Origin: Allodiplogaster sudhausi
Taxonomy: Eukaryota; Nematoda; Chromadorea; Rhabditida; Diplogasteridae
Length of the DNA: 64,000 nt
Reading direction: 5' to 3'
Assembly (NCBI GenBank): GCA_945643635.1
Contig: CALZFC010000001.1
Span: 4,425,501 to 4,489,500, forward strand
Position numbers and translations under genes: made by a program. Below the pieces are notes generated by a model, which did not search any database, was not told where the DNA came from, and saw only the letters and a list, made by a program, of their open reading frames with translations. Positions 46,773 to 59,897 of the stretch are shown here, one piece after another. How positions within the stretch are numbered: position 1 is the first letter of the stretch; every line of letters starts with the position of its first letter.

Positions 46773-48874
46773 TCTTTTTCTTTTGATTTTTGATGATCCA
46801 ACTTTCGTTCATCTTTACTAAATGTTCGCTAAGAAAAGAATCTTTTTAAATTCTAAAAAGAGTGAGAAGAAGAAGAAAAACCCGAAAAAATGATAGTAAA
46901 CGAAAGATATTATCCACTTTATAGGTTTCTCATCCTCTTTTCTCACTCGATCCGGAAGACATCCTTTCGCTTTCGCATTCTACAGATGTGTATTGATCTC
47001 TTATTCTCTCAAGCGCCCGAATCCTCCTCGAGTTAAAAAAAAACCAATATAATAAATATTGTAATAAAGGTCCACTTCTCTTCTTGTTTTTCGTATCAAT
47101 GAGAGAGGAAAAATGTAGGTACAATCTTATGCGGTTATTTGGATCTCTCCACAAAGATAGAGACTCTCATCTAAGCAAGCATATCATAACTGTCAGTACG
47201 TGGTGAAGGCAGTCATCCTTGTTATCCAACACGAGAACCTCGAAGAGTTAGCATATTTCTTCCCATGATTCGTGAGCACACCTTTTCATTGTACTTGCAT
47301 TTTATGTACATTGCGCATGGGAATAAGATAATAAGTAAAAGGAGTACTCTTTAGACAAATTACACTTTTGCCAGTACACGATTAGTGCAAAAAACGTCTA
47401 ACGCGAGAAGTTGTTAGAGTCTAAGACGTTATGTCTCGACAGATAAAACAGATAAAAGCTATCGTGAGCAGTTCCGCCGTTTCTTTATACATATACTGTT
47501 AAAGACAGTTTAGAAATCGAGACTTGCCGCTATCAAGGTCTACCATTTTCAACCTAATTTTTTTCGACAACTCCGACTATTCTAAAGAGAAGAATCAACC
47601 AAAGATCACGAATGCGTTTGTGAAAAAGTGGCTGCCTGTGGAAGTTTGACCAGTGCCTGCTGGTTGTTCTTTCGGAAAGTAACACCTGAGGGCTTGATCT
47701 TGTTCAATAAACTAGGAGTCTGAGAAGACTCTGCGTCTGGGTTGTTCATGGTAGTAGCTCTTACACGATAAACGGATGGATGACAAGCTCAAGTTGTAGC
47801 CGAAGAAGATTAGAATGCGTTTCAACACATTAACACCAGAATAGTACTCGTTCGGTTTATTCCTGTATCGGTCTGAGCTAGATAACTCTTATGGTTAGAC
47901 GAAGGAAATAAATGAGAGTCTGGTAAAAGTGAAGAGATAGGGGAGAAGGTGACGAAATCTTGATCGATATGTGAAGAGTAATCAAGGATGTATTCAGTCA
48001 CGAGTAGATCAAATTAACAGGAAACAGCTATGTCAGTGAAGAATCAGAAGACTCGGAAGTAATTGAAAGCAACTGTAAAGCTGTTCAGATAGAATGACCT
48101 GGATTGTCCTTGACTGATTCGATCGTAGGATGTGGTTGAAGTGAAGAACGGGAAAAGGAAAAGGAAAGGAGAAAAGAAGGGAAGCGGCGTCCGAGTAGCG
48201 GACGGAGAAGAAGGAAAAAGGGACCCACACGGGTTAACTACCTGTGAAGTATAACACGAGGGTACATTATGATGATTAATTAAGCGACATGATTGGCGAC
48301 AGCGAATAAAGCAATAAGCAACGAATTATACGTCAGATTACGATAAATCTGACAACCGTGAATGAGAAGTATAATAAATAACGAGAAAATGAACGAAATA
48401 ATAAATGAAAGAGTAACGAAGAATAGATTTGGCGAAGAATTAAGAAATTTGAAGCAAGCGAGAAATGGCCGCCACTTACTAAACAGAGTGTGATTGAATG
48501 ATAAAGGAAGTAGAGTGGAATTAGGCTAAGCATGGAATAAAAAATTACATTTCCAATGCAAATTGGAAACAGCGTTGTTCGTTTGGCAGAGAACGTTGAC
48601 AGCACAACGTGCTGTTTATTTAGTGGATCATGTGTGTACTCTGAATTTTTTGCCAGCTAATTCACGGTGTGTCCATTTTTCAAGTTTTAATGCGTATGTT
48701 TGTTGAACACTTATATGAAGTGAGAAGAGTCGACTTTCTTTCAAAGTAAACTTGGTTTCGAAATGGCCTGTCAAAGACCAACAAGGAACGGTTCCCTCTC
48801 GAGTTACTCTTTAAAACTGCCGAGTATCCCGTTGCTAAGGTACCTCGCCGACTTCACTTCCCTCATTCACCGCC
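46773..48874. other. Long intergenic stretch, no gene recognised
   Basis: 47380-48250 is less AT-rich and could be an old repeat, but no coding domain, terminal repeat or RNA was found. Around 47110 a block of about 27 bases is shared with 36234. Confidence 0.4.
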
Positions 48875-49595
48875 ATGAACTTCAAGTTGCAATCCCTCTT
48901 TTTTCTTCTCTTCATCTGCTCCGTCGCGTCGGCTGCGCCCTATGGAACCGCCGAAAGATACGGTAGTCCATACGGGCTTCGTCGTGTCCGCCAGATGAGC
49001 CCGCCTGGACAACAGTCTGGAGGAATGCGTCAAAACGGTAAGCGTACAAAAACAATTGATAAAGTTTTGCAGATGGAAAATTCGCGAATATAAAAAAGAA
49101 TTGTAGACAAAACAAAAGTTACAGCGCGGTGAAAGTGTCTCAAAAACAATTAAGGCGAAATATGTTGTTTACTACATTGCGTAAATGATTTATGTGACAA
49201 TAGCCATTTACCTTCCTTTGTGCGAAATGTATGAGTGAAAGGTGCGGACTGTTAACCATTCTGCTGATGATATGGTTGTCTTGTGCAAAACAGAAGAATC
49301 GAGTGTGGTGAAATTGACTGATGTAGAGGATGCCAAGGAGTAGAATTGCACTATTTATGTACGTACCATATGCATATACATAGACACATTTCACATAGTA
49401 TCTAGTAATTTCCTCATCAACAACATCTTTTATCATTCGTTACAATGGGGAGGAGGTCACGTGGTACGCCGTAAACAAAGGAATATATGTAGTAACTACG
49501 GGAATAGATAATAGTTCATCCAGCGAGTACTTTGCGGACTTTCAGGTGGTAATGGAAACGGCCAGAATGACGACAGCGATGACAGCAACGAATAA
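48875..49595 (+). CDS. Small secreted peptide precursor, unrecognised
   Basis: Two exons (48875-49037, 49546-49595) with GGTAAGC donor and TTTCAG acceptor, encoding 70 residues. MNFKLQSLFFLLFICSVASA is a clear signal peptide with probable cleavage after A20 or A21. The mature part starts PYGTAERYGSPYGLRRVRQM, then a Gly/Gln/Asn stretch and an acidic DDSDDSNE tail. The LRRVR stretch is a possible proprotein cleavage site, and two PYG motifs are present. It could be a neuropeptide-like protein or an antimicrobial/cuticular peptide; no family is recognised. The signal peptide and clean intron make it a credible gene despite its size. Confidence 0.7.
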
Positions 49596-51702
49596 CAAGG
49601 AGAGAGCGGCACCGTTCCAATGCGTCGCAGTCTACAAACTTCTAACCTTTTGATGTTCCTGATATTTTTTTTGCCTTATGAGTAATGTACATGAGTTTCA
49701 ATATCTACGTTTGAAGACAGACATGAAGTTCCGATTCGTAGTTTGTCACCCCGGCATTTTTTTGTTCTATTAATTTGCACTACTTGTTATTTGCGAAACG
49801 TATTGCGGCCAAAAGAATGTAACTCAAATCGAATAAAGTCAACATTGGATAACATTCTTGCCTCTGCAGCTGTGCTCCCACTCTTCAGCTGGCGTAATTT
49901 TCTTCTTTTGTACTTTTGTGCGCGTACATATGTGCAGGTTGTGAAGGACTGGTGTGTGCACTATATACAGAAACATTGCAAGTTCGAATTAATGTATTCT
50001 GTTGATTCCAAGATACAACACACACTACGCAAGCTCTTGTGTCCAAAGCACATTTAGTTTATCCGAGAGCTTATAAGATTTTCAGAGATACTCGACCTCT
50101 TTGTGCAAGAATTATGTGACATCCGCGGGCGCTTTTCATTGGAAAATCGTGAAGCACACAGGCAGCGTAGCGCACTTTGTCCTTTTTTAAAGCAGGAGAC
50201 ACTGATTGCCATATAAATTTAATATGCTGATTCCATTTTTGCAGTCGTATTGGGTTTTTTCTGCAAATATCTTGCCTATCTTAAAATGAAAAAAATCATA
50301 AGAAAATACATGGATTGCATCATTATTTACATAAATGAAGTGTAGTTGGGGCAATCAGATAAATAAATAAGTGAGTTAATTAGGTTAGGATGTACGGGAC
50401 CTTCCCGAAGGTAAAGCTGCTCTTGTAACGGAGAATCAGAAGAAAACGAATTCTTTGATCTGCACAGTGTTGCTTAATGCCGTTCTCATGAGGATAATAA
50501 TTACAAGTCGACGAGGAACAGGCGGCATTTTGTAAATATCCTCATCTTAATCCCGTTTCTGAAAGATTGAACCCAGTATAGCTTATGCTTTTATCAAGGA
50601 ATGCTTTTATCAAGAAATACTTGCCAGTATTTTTTTCTTGCAGCATGTTATATGCATGATTATTACATTGTCAGTCAGAGCATTCGATGCGGCTCAATCC
50701 TGCATCCCCTGGCTATACTGTTTATTTTCTAACTTTGACATCTCATTCTTAATAATCATATCTCCTGCCTTTTCCAAATGAAAATTCGTTCTCACTTACA
50801 TCTGCATCGAATCATTTGTTCATACATATGCAAATGTTTTCACTTCCCCTTATATTACGGAGATTTCGCTTCCCATTCATTTCCATGACACTTCGATATC
50901 TCATTTAGTATTCGGTCTGCCCTTTCTCGTTGGCACTCACAATGTTGCACATGATTCTCGCTGTCTTGGTGCCTCTCTATTATACGCTTGGCAATTCCTA
51001 GAAGCTCAAGATAACCTCCCATCTCCTAGACAATTTCTCATACTTACATTAACTACCTAGAAGAACTTTGCTACACACTGTATAGCATCTTCAACCAACA
51101 ATTTGACCTCCAAGGTAAACTTGAACCTGCTACTAGCAACAGCCGATACAAATGTGCACATTTTCTGAATGTATGTACATATGTACTATGTTCTTATGTA
51201 TGTATTTACATACATGCATATGCTCATATGTAATTATGCGCAATATTTGTGTTCTGAAGGACTTGAAATTGCACTTTATTTCCTCGTATTAGAATACATT
51301 TGCAATATTATCGAACGTATGACAATAAACATGTACACGAATCATAGAAACTTCATACAATCTCGATTCCTTCAATCTTATTGTACGGCCCAGAAGATTC
51401 TATTTGAGCCAATTCGTTTATTTTATGGCTGTGGAATACTGTATAGTGATAAATAGTCCGCTATAAAGTTTCATAGAAATCACTTCATGAATAAACTTTG
51501 AAACGACAAAATCTTGCCATTACTCTCGTACTTTTTTTGCAACAAAAAGGAAGCTATTTATCAGATATTGAGCGAGCGCGAAACTCAACCATAACTTATT
51601 CGAATTTTTTTGACTATTGTACTCGGCACGTCTTTCTAGATCACACCCTCAGGCAAAAAGGCGCGAATTCAAATATGATTTTTTTCTTTCTTTTGAGCAA
51701 GC
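49596..51702. other. Intergenic, no gene seen
   Basis: AT-rich with ACATACATATGTA-type tracts near 51170-51230. Nothing else supported. Confidence 0.4.
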
Positions 51703-54700
51703 ATGCGAAGCAATTCATTCGCGTGCTTTCTGCCTCTGAACGTGCAGAATCGCAATCTGCTCACGTCGGCCTACTTGCACGTCTATCACGGCATCGTCGC
51801 TGTCGAGGTTCGCTTTCGTTGTTGATATTTAGAAAATATGACTTATGGTTAGAAAATAATGATTTTTTTTCATTGATCGATAAGTCCATCTTAAAGATTA
51901 TTTTCTATCCCTATTTATCTCCATTTCTCTTTCTCTCTTTCTCTTACCCTCTTTTCTTCCATTTCTCTTTCACTCTTTCTCTCTTTCTCTCTTCCTCTGT
52001 TTCTCTGTTTCTCTCTTTCTCTCTTTCTCTCTTCCTCCAGACCGTCTGCAACCTTGCCGCCGCCATCCTAATGGCTGTCATCCTTCCCCGTGTCATGTTC
52101 TTCCGCTTTGTGCACATCAATCTTTGGATTGTCGTTTGCGCGGTCGCTATCATCTTTAATTGCATGCTCTACGCTCGGCTGCTGCTCACGCTACATGAAC
52201 TCGAGATTCTCTTCACGGACGGTAGGGTTAAGAGTAATGCTAAGGTTAAAGCAATAGTTAAGGCTAAGGTAAGGCTAACGTTAAAGTTAAAATTAAGTTT
52301 AAGACCAAGGTTAAGGCTAAGGTTATGGCTAAGGTTAAGGATAACATTCAAGCTAAGGTAAAGGCTAAAGTTAAATTATGGTTAGGCTAAGGTTAAAGGA
52401 GCATGAACACAAAAAACTCCTACGCGGAAAACCCTGTAGAATCTTCCGAGATACTGTAATTCAATTCGCTTTTATTATAACATTTGCACTGAAAAACACT
52501 GCACACTGGCTAGTAAAAACTTTTCGAAAAATTTTGATCGTTAAATTTTTTTCGGAATTTCGATATTTCCTCGGGAATCATCGCAGAATTACAAACGAAC
52601 AGAGAAAAAAGTACTGGAGATGGTTGTTTTCATTTATTTCGACAATGCAAGAGATGATGTTAAAAAAAAAATTTCCAGCCTACAGGCCGGAGGTGAATAT
52701 CCTGGAATTAGATTTCTGCTTAAAATACGAAGAACAGAAATATATCGTACAGCACCAAAAATTTCCCTGATACACGCACATTTTTTATATGTAAATTTCT
52801 CTCGAATGCTGTACTTTTGAATCTTTTTGCTATGCAGAAGTGTTTGCATGAAGGGCATAGACTGGCTCGTGTAATAGCTTAAGTGGTAAAAAGAATGGGT
52901 TTCATGCTGCTTTAAAGCTAAGGATACAGCTCACGCCAAGATGTCAAAGGCTAGCTCTGAGAATATTGCCTCAAATAATAAAAGTAAAGAGAAATGAGAC
53001 ACTACCAAACATTTGAAAGCTTCAAAGTTTATTCCACAATCAAGGACTGGGCCCGGTAGGTGAAGGCAAGATGAAAGGTTCATGACTGCAGTTCGCATCC
53101 AAGATTTAGCAAACATTAGATTCTATTTTAAAACATTAAAAAACTGTTGATGTTAAAGTTTAAATTTCCTATCTTTCTAGCCAGCTGGACGTACGTGATC
53201 ACTATTTTGATCGCTTTTCGTTATGCCGGTCTCGTCGCATCCTTGCAGTTTGCTGTCTTGGTTGTCGTCGAGAGGTAAAGATAGTAGTAATAGTAGTAGA
53301 CCTATTAAATACTGTTTGAATTTTTCCATTATAATCTATTAATTTGTCTTAAAATTTTCATATCTTTATAGCAAAATGTCTGTTGAAATTTTGTCTCTGA
53401 ATTTTTTTTGTTGACTGTTAGCTAAAATAGGACAGACGTTACAGGCGGATCTGTGCTGCATATTTCATTAGTAATTGCATGCCAATCTGTATGTCTATAT
53501 CATATAGCCTTTCTTAGAAGGCAGGCATAGAATTGAACACTGCGTAATTTTGGCTTCTTTCGTAGCATTATGACTTATGCTCAGCTCCTTTCTGAATTTG
53601 TCAGAGTTCGGAATGCTGAACAATTTCCCTTGCAACATACATAAAAGTGCCTAGATATTGAATGATGAATCAACCTGACCTGGCCAGAAGATTATGCAAG
53701 AGAAAAAATATAAATAATATGATTAGGTAGGATACTGTAATCGAAAGTATTTTAATAGGGGATACTGTTATTGGAAGTACTGTAATTACAGTTACAGTAA
53801 TGAGAAGTACTGTAATTCAGAATAAATTCAGGGCCTGCGCAACGCTGCTCGTTGAGGACTACGAACGCAAGCAGCGTCTCTATATTAGCATCATTCTCAT
53901 TACGGCAAATGTCGCCTTCTCCTCGGAAATCACTTTTCTCGTCATGGATTGTATGCAAGCTATTTTGATATTTAAATATGTAAGAAAAATTCTTCCTTTA
54001 CGAAAGAGATCAACATGAGAGTCTCATTTACTTAAATACAATTTACCAGGTAATTTACATGTTATTTTTCTGCCTTCTGACATGGAAGCAAGATAATATC
54101 TAGAATTACCTGATTAGCCGCATGCGAAAGAAATCTGTGACAAACATGTGCTAGTTACTGATAGCTTATCAGACAAATCCAATGAAATTAGATTGTGGCG
54201 CAGGTGTTTTCGAGAGACGAAAAGGCCGAAAAGGGCAAATTACCGTGTGTTCTGTCCGTGTCAAGCCGAGAGAATAAAATAGATATATGTAGATAAACAT
54301 TTTTTTTCATTTGGCTCCCTTCGAATACAGGGGCAATAAGACACAAGCAGCGAACAATATCACGAAATTTTTTTTAAATATATATTTTATTTCTAAATTC
54401 TAGGTCGGCTGGAAGCGACGATCTATTGCGCTTGCTTACTGTTACCGATCGGTGTCGGCGTCGTGGTACAGTAATCACAACCTTGAAAGATAACACACAC
54501 TAAAATTACCCGCACCCGAAAGTTTTTAGTACTAAAATTAACAAAACACTAAAATTACTTCTTTTCTTGTTCTTTTCAGGGTTTTCACTTGCTCCTCCGC
54601 AAGAATGTTCGCCGTCTCGAGCATCTGAGGTTGGCCTCTTTCTCCGGCTACACGCTCAGTTTGAAGACGCAGCTCAACGAGAACATTTGGACGATGCGGG

Positions 54701-55785
54701 TGAGGCTAAAGATCTGCATATTTAAATTTTTAAATTTTTCTACAAAAATTTAGTTATCACTTCTCTCTCAAGCTTCCTCTAATCTCGCCCTTTGTGTCAG
54801 GCAAAGTAGCTCAAGATCGTGCATTTTGGCTACTTTTAGTGATGAATGTGACATATCGTCTTTTAACAAGATTAAATGATTTGCACGTGCATATGCTATA
54901 ATGTAAATAAAGACTAAGTAAAACATTGGCATTATCCTATTCCAGGTTTTTTTCCATTGCCATTTATGATAAACCATTTTAAGTGGAATTTTTAAGAAAA
55001 TAAAAATAATTGATTTTACTTTATTTAATTTTTGAGATTTGTTTTTATTGCAGCTTGTCCGCCAAGGCGCGATCGCTGCGTTCATCGTCGTCTTCTGCGG
55101 CGTTCCTGTGCTCGCGCCCGCCATCTACATCTTCCACTACGTCATTCGCGACTATGCGCTCTATGAACTCACGCTTGCCATCGTCAACTGCTTCATTATA
55201 TGGTCTAAACAAGAAGATTATCGACTAATAAATTGATTTTTTCCTTCTTGCTATTTAATTTTCAAACTCTCTTTTGCCATCGCCAACTGCTTCATTTTAA
55301 TGTGCCATAGGATTTTCATCGATATCTTTCATTGATCTCTTTCTTGTTTATTGACTATTCACTGTCCATATATCTTCTCTAGGTTCTACTCTGCGACATT
55401 CCTTTTCATTGCGTTTCGAACGAAGCAACTACGCGATCGAATCATCGCCATCTTTTTATGCAACGGCACGCGGCGGATAACGCCGACGACAAGGTTTCTT
55501 TTTCCTCATTTTACGCCCTCTTCTGTTCTTTTTTGATTTTAAATTATCACAGTAATTGTAAGCACAAAGACTGCTTGCATTATTTGGCCAGTATTATATC
55601 TAATATTAGCCAAATGTGGGATGGACCATTTACAAAAGTTCGAAAAATTTTTATCGTTTACATGAACATATTCGCAGCAAAAAAAGAAATAATCGCGATT
55701 AATTTTTTTCAGCCACGAAGGAGACAACAACAAACAGATCGCAGCGGACATCTACTTCTCGCAACTGAGCCACTCCTGGAGCTGA
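51703..55785 (+). CDS. Serpentine chemoreceptor, Sre family (first copy)
   Basis: Nine exons, all GT-AG and in phase: 51703-51807, 52041-52221, 53181-53274, 53832-53950, 54404-54465, 54580-54699, 55054-55202, 55383-55493, 55713-55785; 1014 nt, 337 residues. Start MRSNSFACFLPLNVQ. Signatures: RFVHINLWIVVCAVAI after TM1, VLVVVERACATLLVEDYERK (the Sre ERxxAT-DYE motif after TM3), FSGYTLSLKTQLNENIWTMR (the YxLSxxxQLxEN motif), and the C-terminus DIYFSQLSHSWS (the YFxQLxxSW ending of Sre). Introns are long; the one after exon 2 carries telomere-like repeats. The start is the first ATG in frame with the conserved N-terminus. Membrane chemoreceptor by family. Confidence 0.92.
52222..52410. repeat. 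Degenerate TTAGGC-type telomeric repeats in an intron
   Basis: About 180 bases of hexamer-like GGCTAA, GGTTAA and AAGTTA units, running from just after the exon 2 donor of the sre gene. At 52380 a GTTAGGCTAAGG stretch contains an exact TTAGGC. Nematode telomeres are TTAGGC repeats, so this is an interstitial telomeric tract that has drifted. Confidence 0.75.
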
Positions 55786-55990
55786 CGTCTGTGTGTATAA
55801 TAGAACGTAAGAGGGAAATAAATATTTGAGAAGCGTGTTCAATTTTACGTGCATCTCGAAAAAAGAAGTGAAAAAACATTATATTAAAATAGAGGCTCCT
55901 TTGCTGACCAGACATTATTTATCAGAACCACTCATTTCAAATCACAATTTATCAATTGATTTCTCAATTCTTTTTGTGCTCGTCCTCGTC

Positions 55991-58375
55991 TTAAATGATG
56001 TCTTCGAGAAGCGCATTCAGCCGTAGCGAGAGCGGACCGAGCTGCGCGCCTTCTTCAGGCTGATCGAACTGGGGATGAAAGGCGGCGGTCATCGTCATTT
56101 GGAGAAGAGAGTAGCGCATGCAGCGAGTGTAGAGGGCGCGGGCCTTGATAAACAAAAGAGAATCACTCAGAAAATGAGAGAGGAAAGCGGAAAAAAGAGA
56201 GATGACAACTCAAAAATATTTAAAAAAAAAAAGAGGGAGAAGTATATATGGATTGTCATATTTAACGAGGACGAAAATGAAACAATGAATAAAGTAGAGA
56301 GGGAAGAGAGAGAGAGAGGGAGAGGTAGAGAAAGATAATGAGAAAGACAAATAGAGACATGGAAAGGCAAGTCTAACCAGCTCAAAGGTGATGTCAAATT
56401 TGATTCCTCCCTCCTCGCACCGCTTCCTCATTCCTTCGACGTACGCGTGAACGAGTGCGTCTTCGCGTGCGCGCCTAGTCTCGGGTGTCAGCGAGAGAAC
56501 AATGGCTGATGAAACGTCCACCATACAGCAACCTAGATCATACGGGTTTATCCGACATGTATTGTAATAATAAGGACAGCTGCAATAATAAGGATATTGC
56601 AGTGCAATCTTATGGTAGACAAATCTTTGAGATGAAGAAGAAATATGAATCGTCATTTCTACTTCAAATGTATGTTTTTAAAATGCCATTCGTGCGCGAA
56701 AATACAGAGCGTACAAACACTTTTCATTAAATCAAAGGCAGTACTCGTATTCTTGTATCTCTTTTTGCAAAAAAAAAACGAAAGAGAACCAGTGCTCACG
56801 GACACTTACATTCTAAACAACACTTACATTCTCATTTTAAATGTCGTAATGCAAAACATAAAATAGAAAATTATGTACATACATATATGTATGTTATAGG
56901 ATATTACTATTTCTATTAAAATGTAAAAAAAAAGACTGTTTAAACCATTTGTGTCTCCCAGCGTAGCAAGAATGTTTGCTTGCTCACTGCATTCTTTCAT
57001 GACTTTGCTGAAAGCAAATCATTTTTCATCGTTCTGAAAAAAGAATTTGAAGGTTTTCGGCAATCTAAGCTAACATTTGCCTCTCGCTCAGCCACGGCAG
57101 CTTTTCAATAGATCCGACTGTAAGCTCACCGAAAACCGCGCGTAATCGCACGTTGTGAGGAAAGTCTGGCTGTAATTTGTCATCGTCTTTGAAAATAATG
57201 CTGCCTTGTACAAGATAATAGACTAGTCATTGGAGGGATTGCAAACCGGGCTTGCCGCTGCTGCCAAGCCGGCGAACTGGAAGCCGACAACTTGATCGAT
57301 GATGCTGAGAACCTTTAAAAAAATTATTCTTCATATTTAAAACATATTCTTATGCAAAAATATAAAACAATTTAGGTGCCAAATTTTTTTTAAAAGATTT
57401 TTTAAAATAAATTATAATAACGAGCCTGCGCCTCGTTGTATCCTTTCACCCAGTCGAGCGCTGTTTCGATTTTCGAAGAGAAGTCGTCCATTACAATAAT
57501 TCCCTGCAAAATATTACATTCAGTGCGTCAAATAAATCCAGCGCTAAAAAATATTACGCCAATGCGAGTGAAATGAATAGAATGCAACTTTTTATGAGAG
57601 AATTGATGTTTATTTGTAAAAAAAAAGAAGAACTAGCATCATATTTTTCCGTCGTCTCTTCTGCGGCGTAGAGGCGTGCGATCGTCGGCGGTACCCTTTG
57701 AAGTTGTAGTGCGGCGTCGGCGGCGTCGGCATCCCTTTGAAGTTGTGGCACGGCGTCTTCATCCCTGAGGTGGTTAAACCACGCGTACGCTTGCATATCG
57801 CGCGCATGCACAGACCGAACAATCGCGGCATACTCGCGCTCCTGCTCGGTGGCTGGAAATATGAATATTGTTGTGACAAATTTTTTTTAACCTTTATATT
57901 TCTAAAAAAAAAATTTTTTTTACATTATTAATTGCAGACGAAAGCGTTCCTAAAGCAGTTATCCATACCTTCCGACAGAGGCGTTTTCTGAAGGCCGGTG
58001 ATCTGCAAATATGAGATTAAATTGGAAATGTTTTTTTATCTCTTTTCTTGCTTTATAGTTTGATTTGGTATCGGTGAAACCTTTTAAGCAACTTAGAATT
58101 AAAAGACGAAAATCTTTAAAATGTATGAGTTTTTAATGATAAAAGTTACCTTGATAGCGTAGCTGCGACCGTCAACGCCCACTCGGTAGATTAACGAGCA
58201 GAGGCCGCGTCCTTGGCCGATCTGCTCGATGTCGACTTCTCCTTCAGAAGCAACAGGCTCGCCACTCTATAATTTGGATATATTCGTGGACGAGGGTAAG
58301 GAGCTTATCATTAATGAACTGACGTCACGCAACCGCTCTCGAAGCCATGTAGATGTGAAGCGTGAACCGGGAATC
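55991..58375 (-). CDS. CHK-kinase-like protein (DUF1679 type) lacking the catalytic loop
   Basis: Exons on the minus strand: 58324 to about 58375, 58150-58266, 57969-58002, 57638-57852, 57426-57503, 57247-57312, 57081-57169, 56946-57007, 56378-56532, 55991-56143. Recognisable parts: IEQIGQGRGLCSLIYRV and SYAIK (glycine loop and ATP-binding lysine), VHARDMQAYAWFNHLRDEDA, GIIVMDDFS, AQVLSIIDQVVGFQFAGL, VDVSSAIVLSLTPETRR, YTRCMRYSLLQMTMTAAF and the NALLEDII end. The family normally has HGDLWxxN and DWQ between the LG and SLSxxxRR blocks. Here LGDTN joins in phase directly to GCCMVDVSS, and neither motif appears in the 400-base intron. Three introns need GC donors. The start codon is not found, and a repeat in exon 57638-57852 (CAACTTCAAAGGG twice) lengthens the protein. 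A pseudokinase or decaying gene is likely. Confidence 0.75.
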
Positions 58376-59897
58376 CTTGCTTAAGTTCAAGAAAAGTTCA
58401 AGATGGCAGCTTCTTTAAATTGAAAACGATGTGAAAACTGTTAGTTCAATATAAAATAACGAATATTATTAAATATATATGTATGTAAGCTGTAAAGTGG
58501 GTACGTTTCAACGAAAATTACAGAAGAAGAAAGCATTACAACAAAATAAAGATTGTGCATATTTATTAGTTAGTTTAAAAATAAAGTTCTACAACGTTCC
58601 ACAGACATTTGTTTCAGTGAAAGCTCGAAATTTATAGCTGTGGCGTAGCACAACATTGGTTCAGGCTAGACTTGGCGACATGCCAGCGAAAATAGCACAG
58701 AAGTAGAGGAGAGTGCGGGCGAGCATAGACTCTCGCTCGACTATGCTCGCCCGCACTCTCCTCTACTTCTGTCACAGACATGGAGAGAGAGAGGGAAGAG
58801 AATGAGAGAGCGAGTGAGTGAGCAAGGAAGCAAGAGACGAACAAAATATAGACGAGTACGCGCTAGATTCTTTGATCGCCAAGGATGAGCAAGTAAATGG
58901 ACCAGAACCACCTTAGCGAAGAGGTCAGTGTGTTTTCCCTTTCATTCTCTAAACATGCATGTGTTTTCAACATAAAAAGGCAAAAAGTAACAGATACCTG
59001 TTATGATGTTATACTAAATTAATTTGAATAATTGTATGAAGAGGTGGCAGCCAGAGAAAGAGCGAAATAGAATGTGGTAAGATAATTGTTTGTGCTATTA
59101 TTTGATTGCGCGATAAGGTTTGCAGAGGCCGAGGTGGTGATCGATCAAGTCTCGACCAGGGATGTCCATAGCTGGGCGTGACAAACCCCTTATCTTAGAG
59201 ATATGGTCCGGCTCGGAATTTTATGCTAATTCTGAAGTATAAGAAAACCTGTGATTTCCATTTTTTATTAAATAAAAATTCATTACAAGGGCAGGTTACG
59301 TATGATTGTATCGGACCTCTTTTTTTCATTATTTATACTTCTGATCTTCACCGTATGGAGTAATCTCAAGATTTATAAGGCATTTTGTAGGAATGATGAA
59401 TAGAACTTCTCTACAGAATGCGATAGATTTCCTTTCTCCTTTGGCATACAATTGGCACATCCTCTGGACCGTGATAAGATCGCAGGATTTGATATTGGTA
59501 GAGTTCTTCCCTGTTGTGCCCTTCCACGATAAAGAGGGGTATTGTGTAGACGAAACGAGGCCGGAGAGAGGTTTATTAGAGAGAAGGAGAAGATTGCCGG
59601 GTTAGATGAGAGAGAACGGAAGAAGTCATGTGACACCGCCGGCTAGAGACTTATATGTATGAATATTGGTGCGACTCAAGGAAGTAAAAATACTAATATT
59701 CAAACAATGCCTCGTTAAAATGACAACCAATGGGATGTCGACCCGTGGCAATACAAACTACAAAGTATGACTCACAGAGTCAATATTCCAATGTACCTAA
59801 TACAATTAATTATATGTAAATATTCACTATCTATACAACCTTCACAAAGTCTCGTATTACATTAGCGGTAATCTCATTAAGCCTCTCATGTACATAT
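58376..59897. other. Intergenic, with one long hairpin
   Basis: No gene supported apart from the hairpin at 58697-58772. Confidence 0.4.
58697..58772. repeat. Perfect 32-bp hairpin with 12-base loop
   Basis: 58697-58728 and 58741-58772 are exact reverse complements, about half G+C. The outer flanks do not pair. Confidence 0.95.

Noticed and set aside
47380..48250. Possible LTR or LTR-element remnant
   Set aside because: Less AT-rich than its flanks and contains an AATAAA, but I found no paired terminal repeat, primer-binding site or coding domain.
51910..52165. Long frame joining sre exon 2 with the preceding CT-rich tract
   Set aside because: The CT-rich part is intron with a polypyrimidine tract ending in a good acceptor at 52040.
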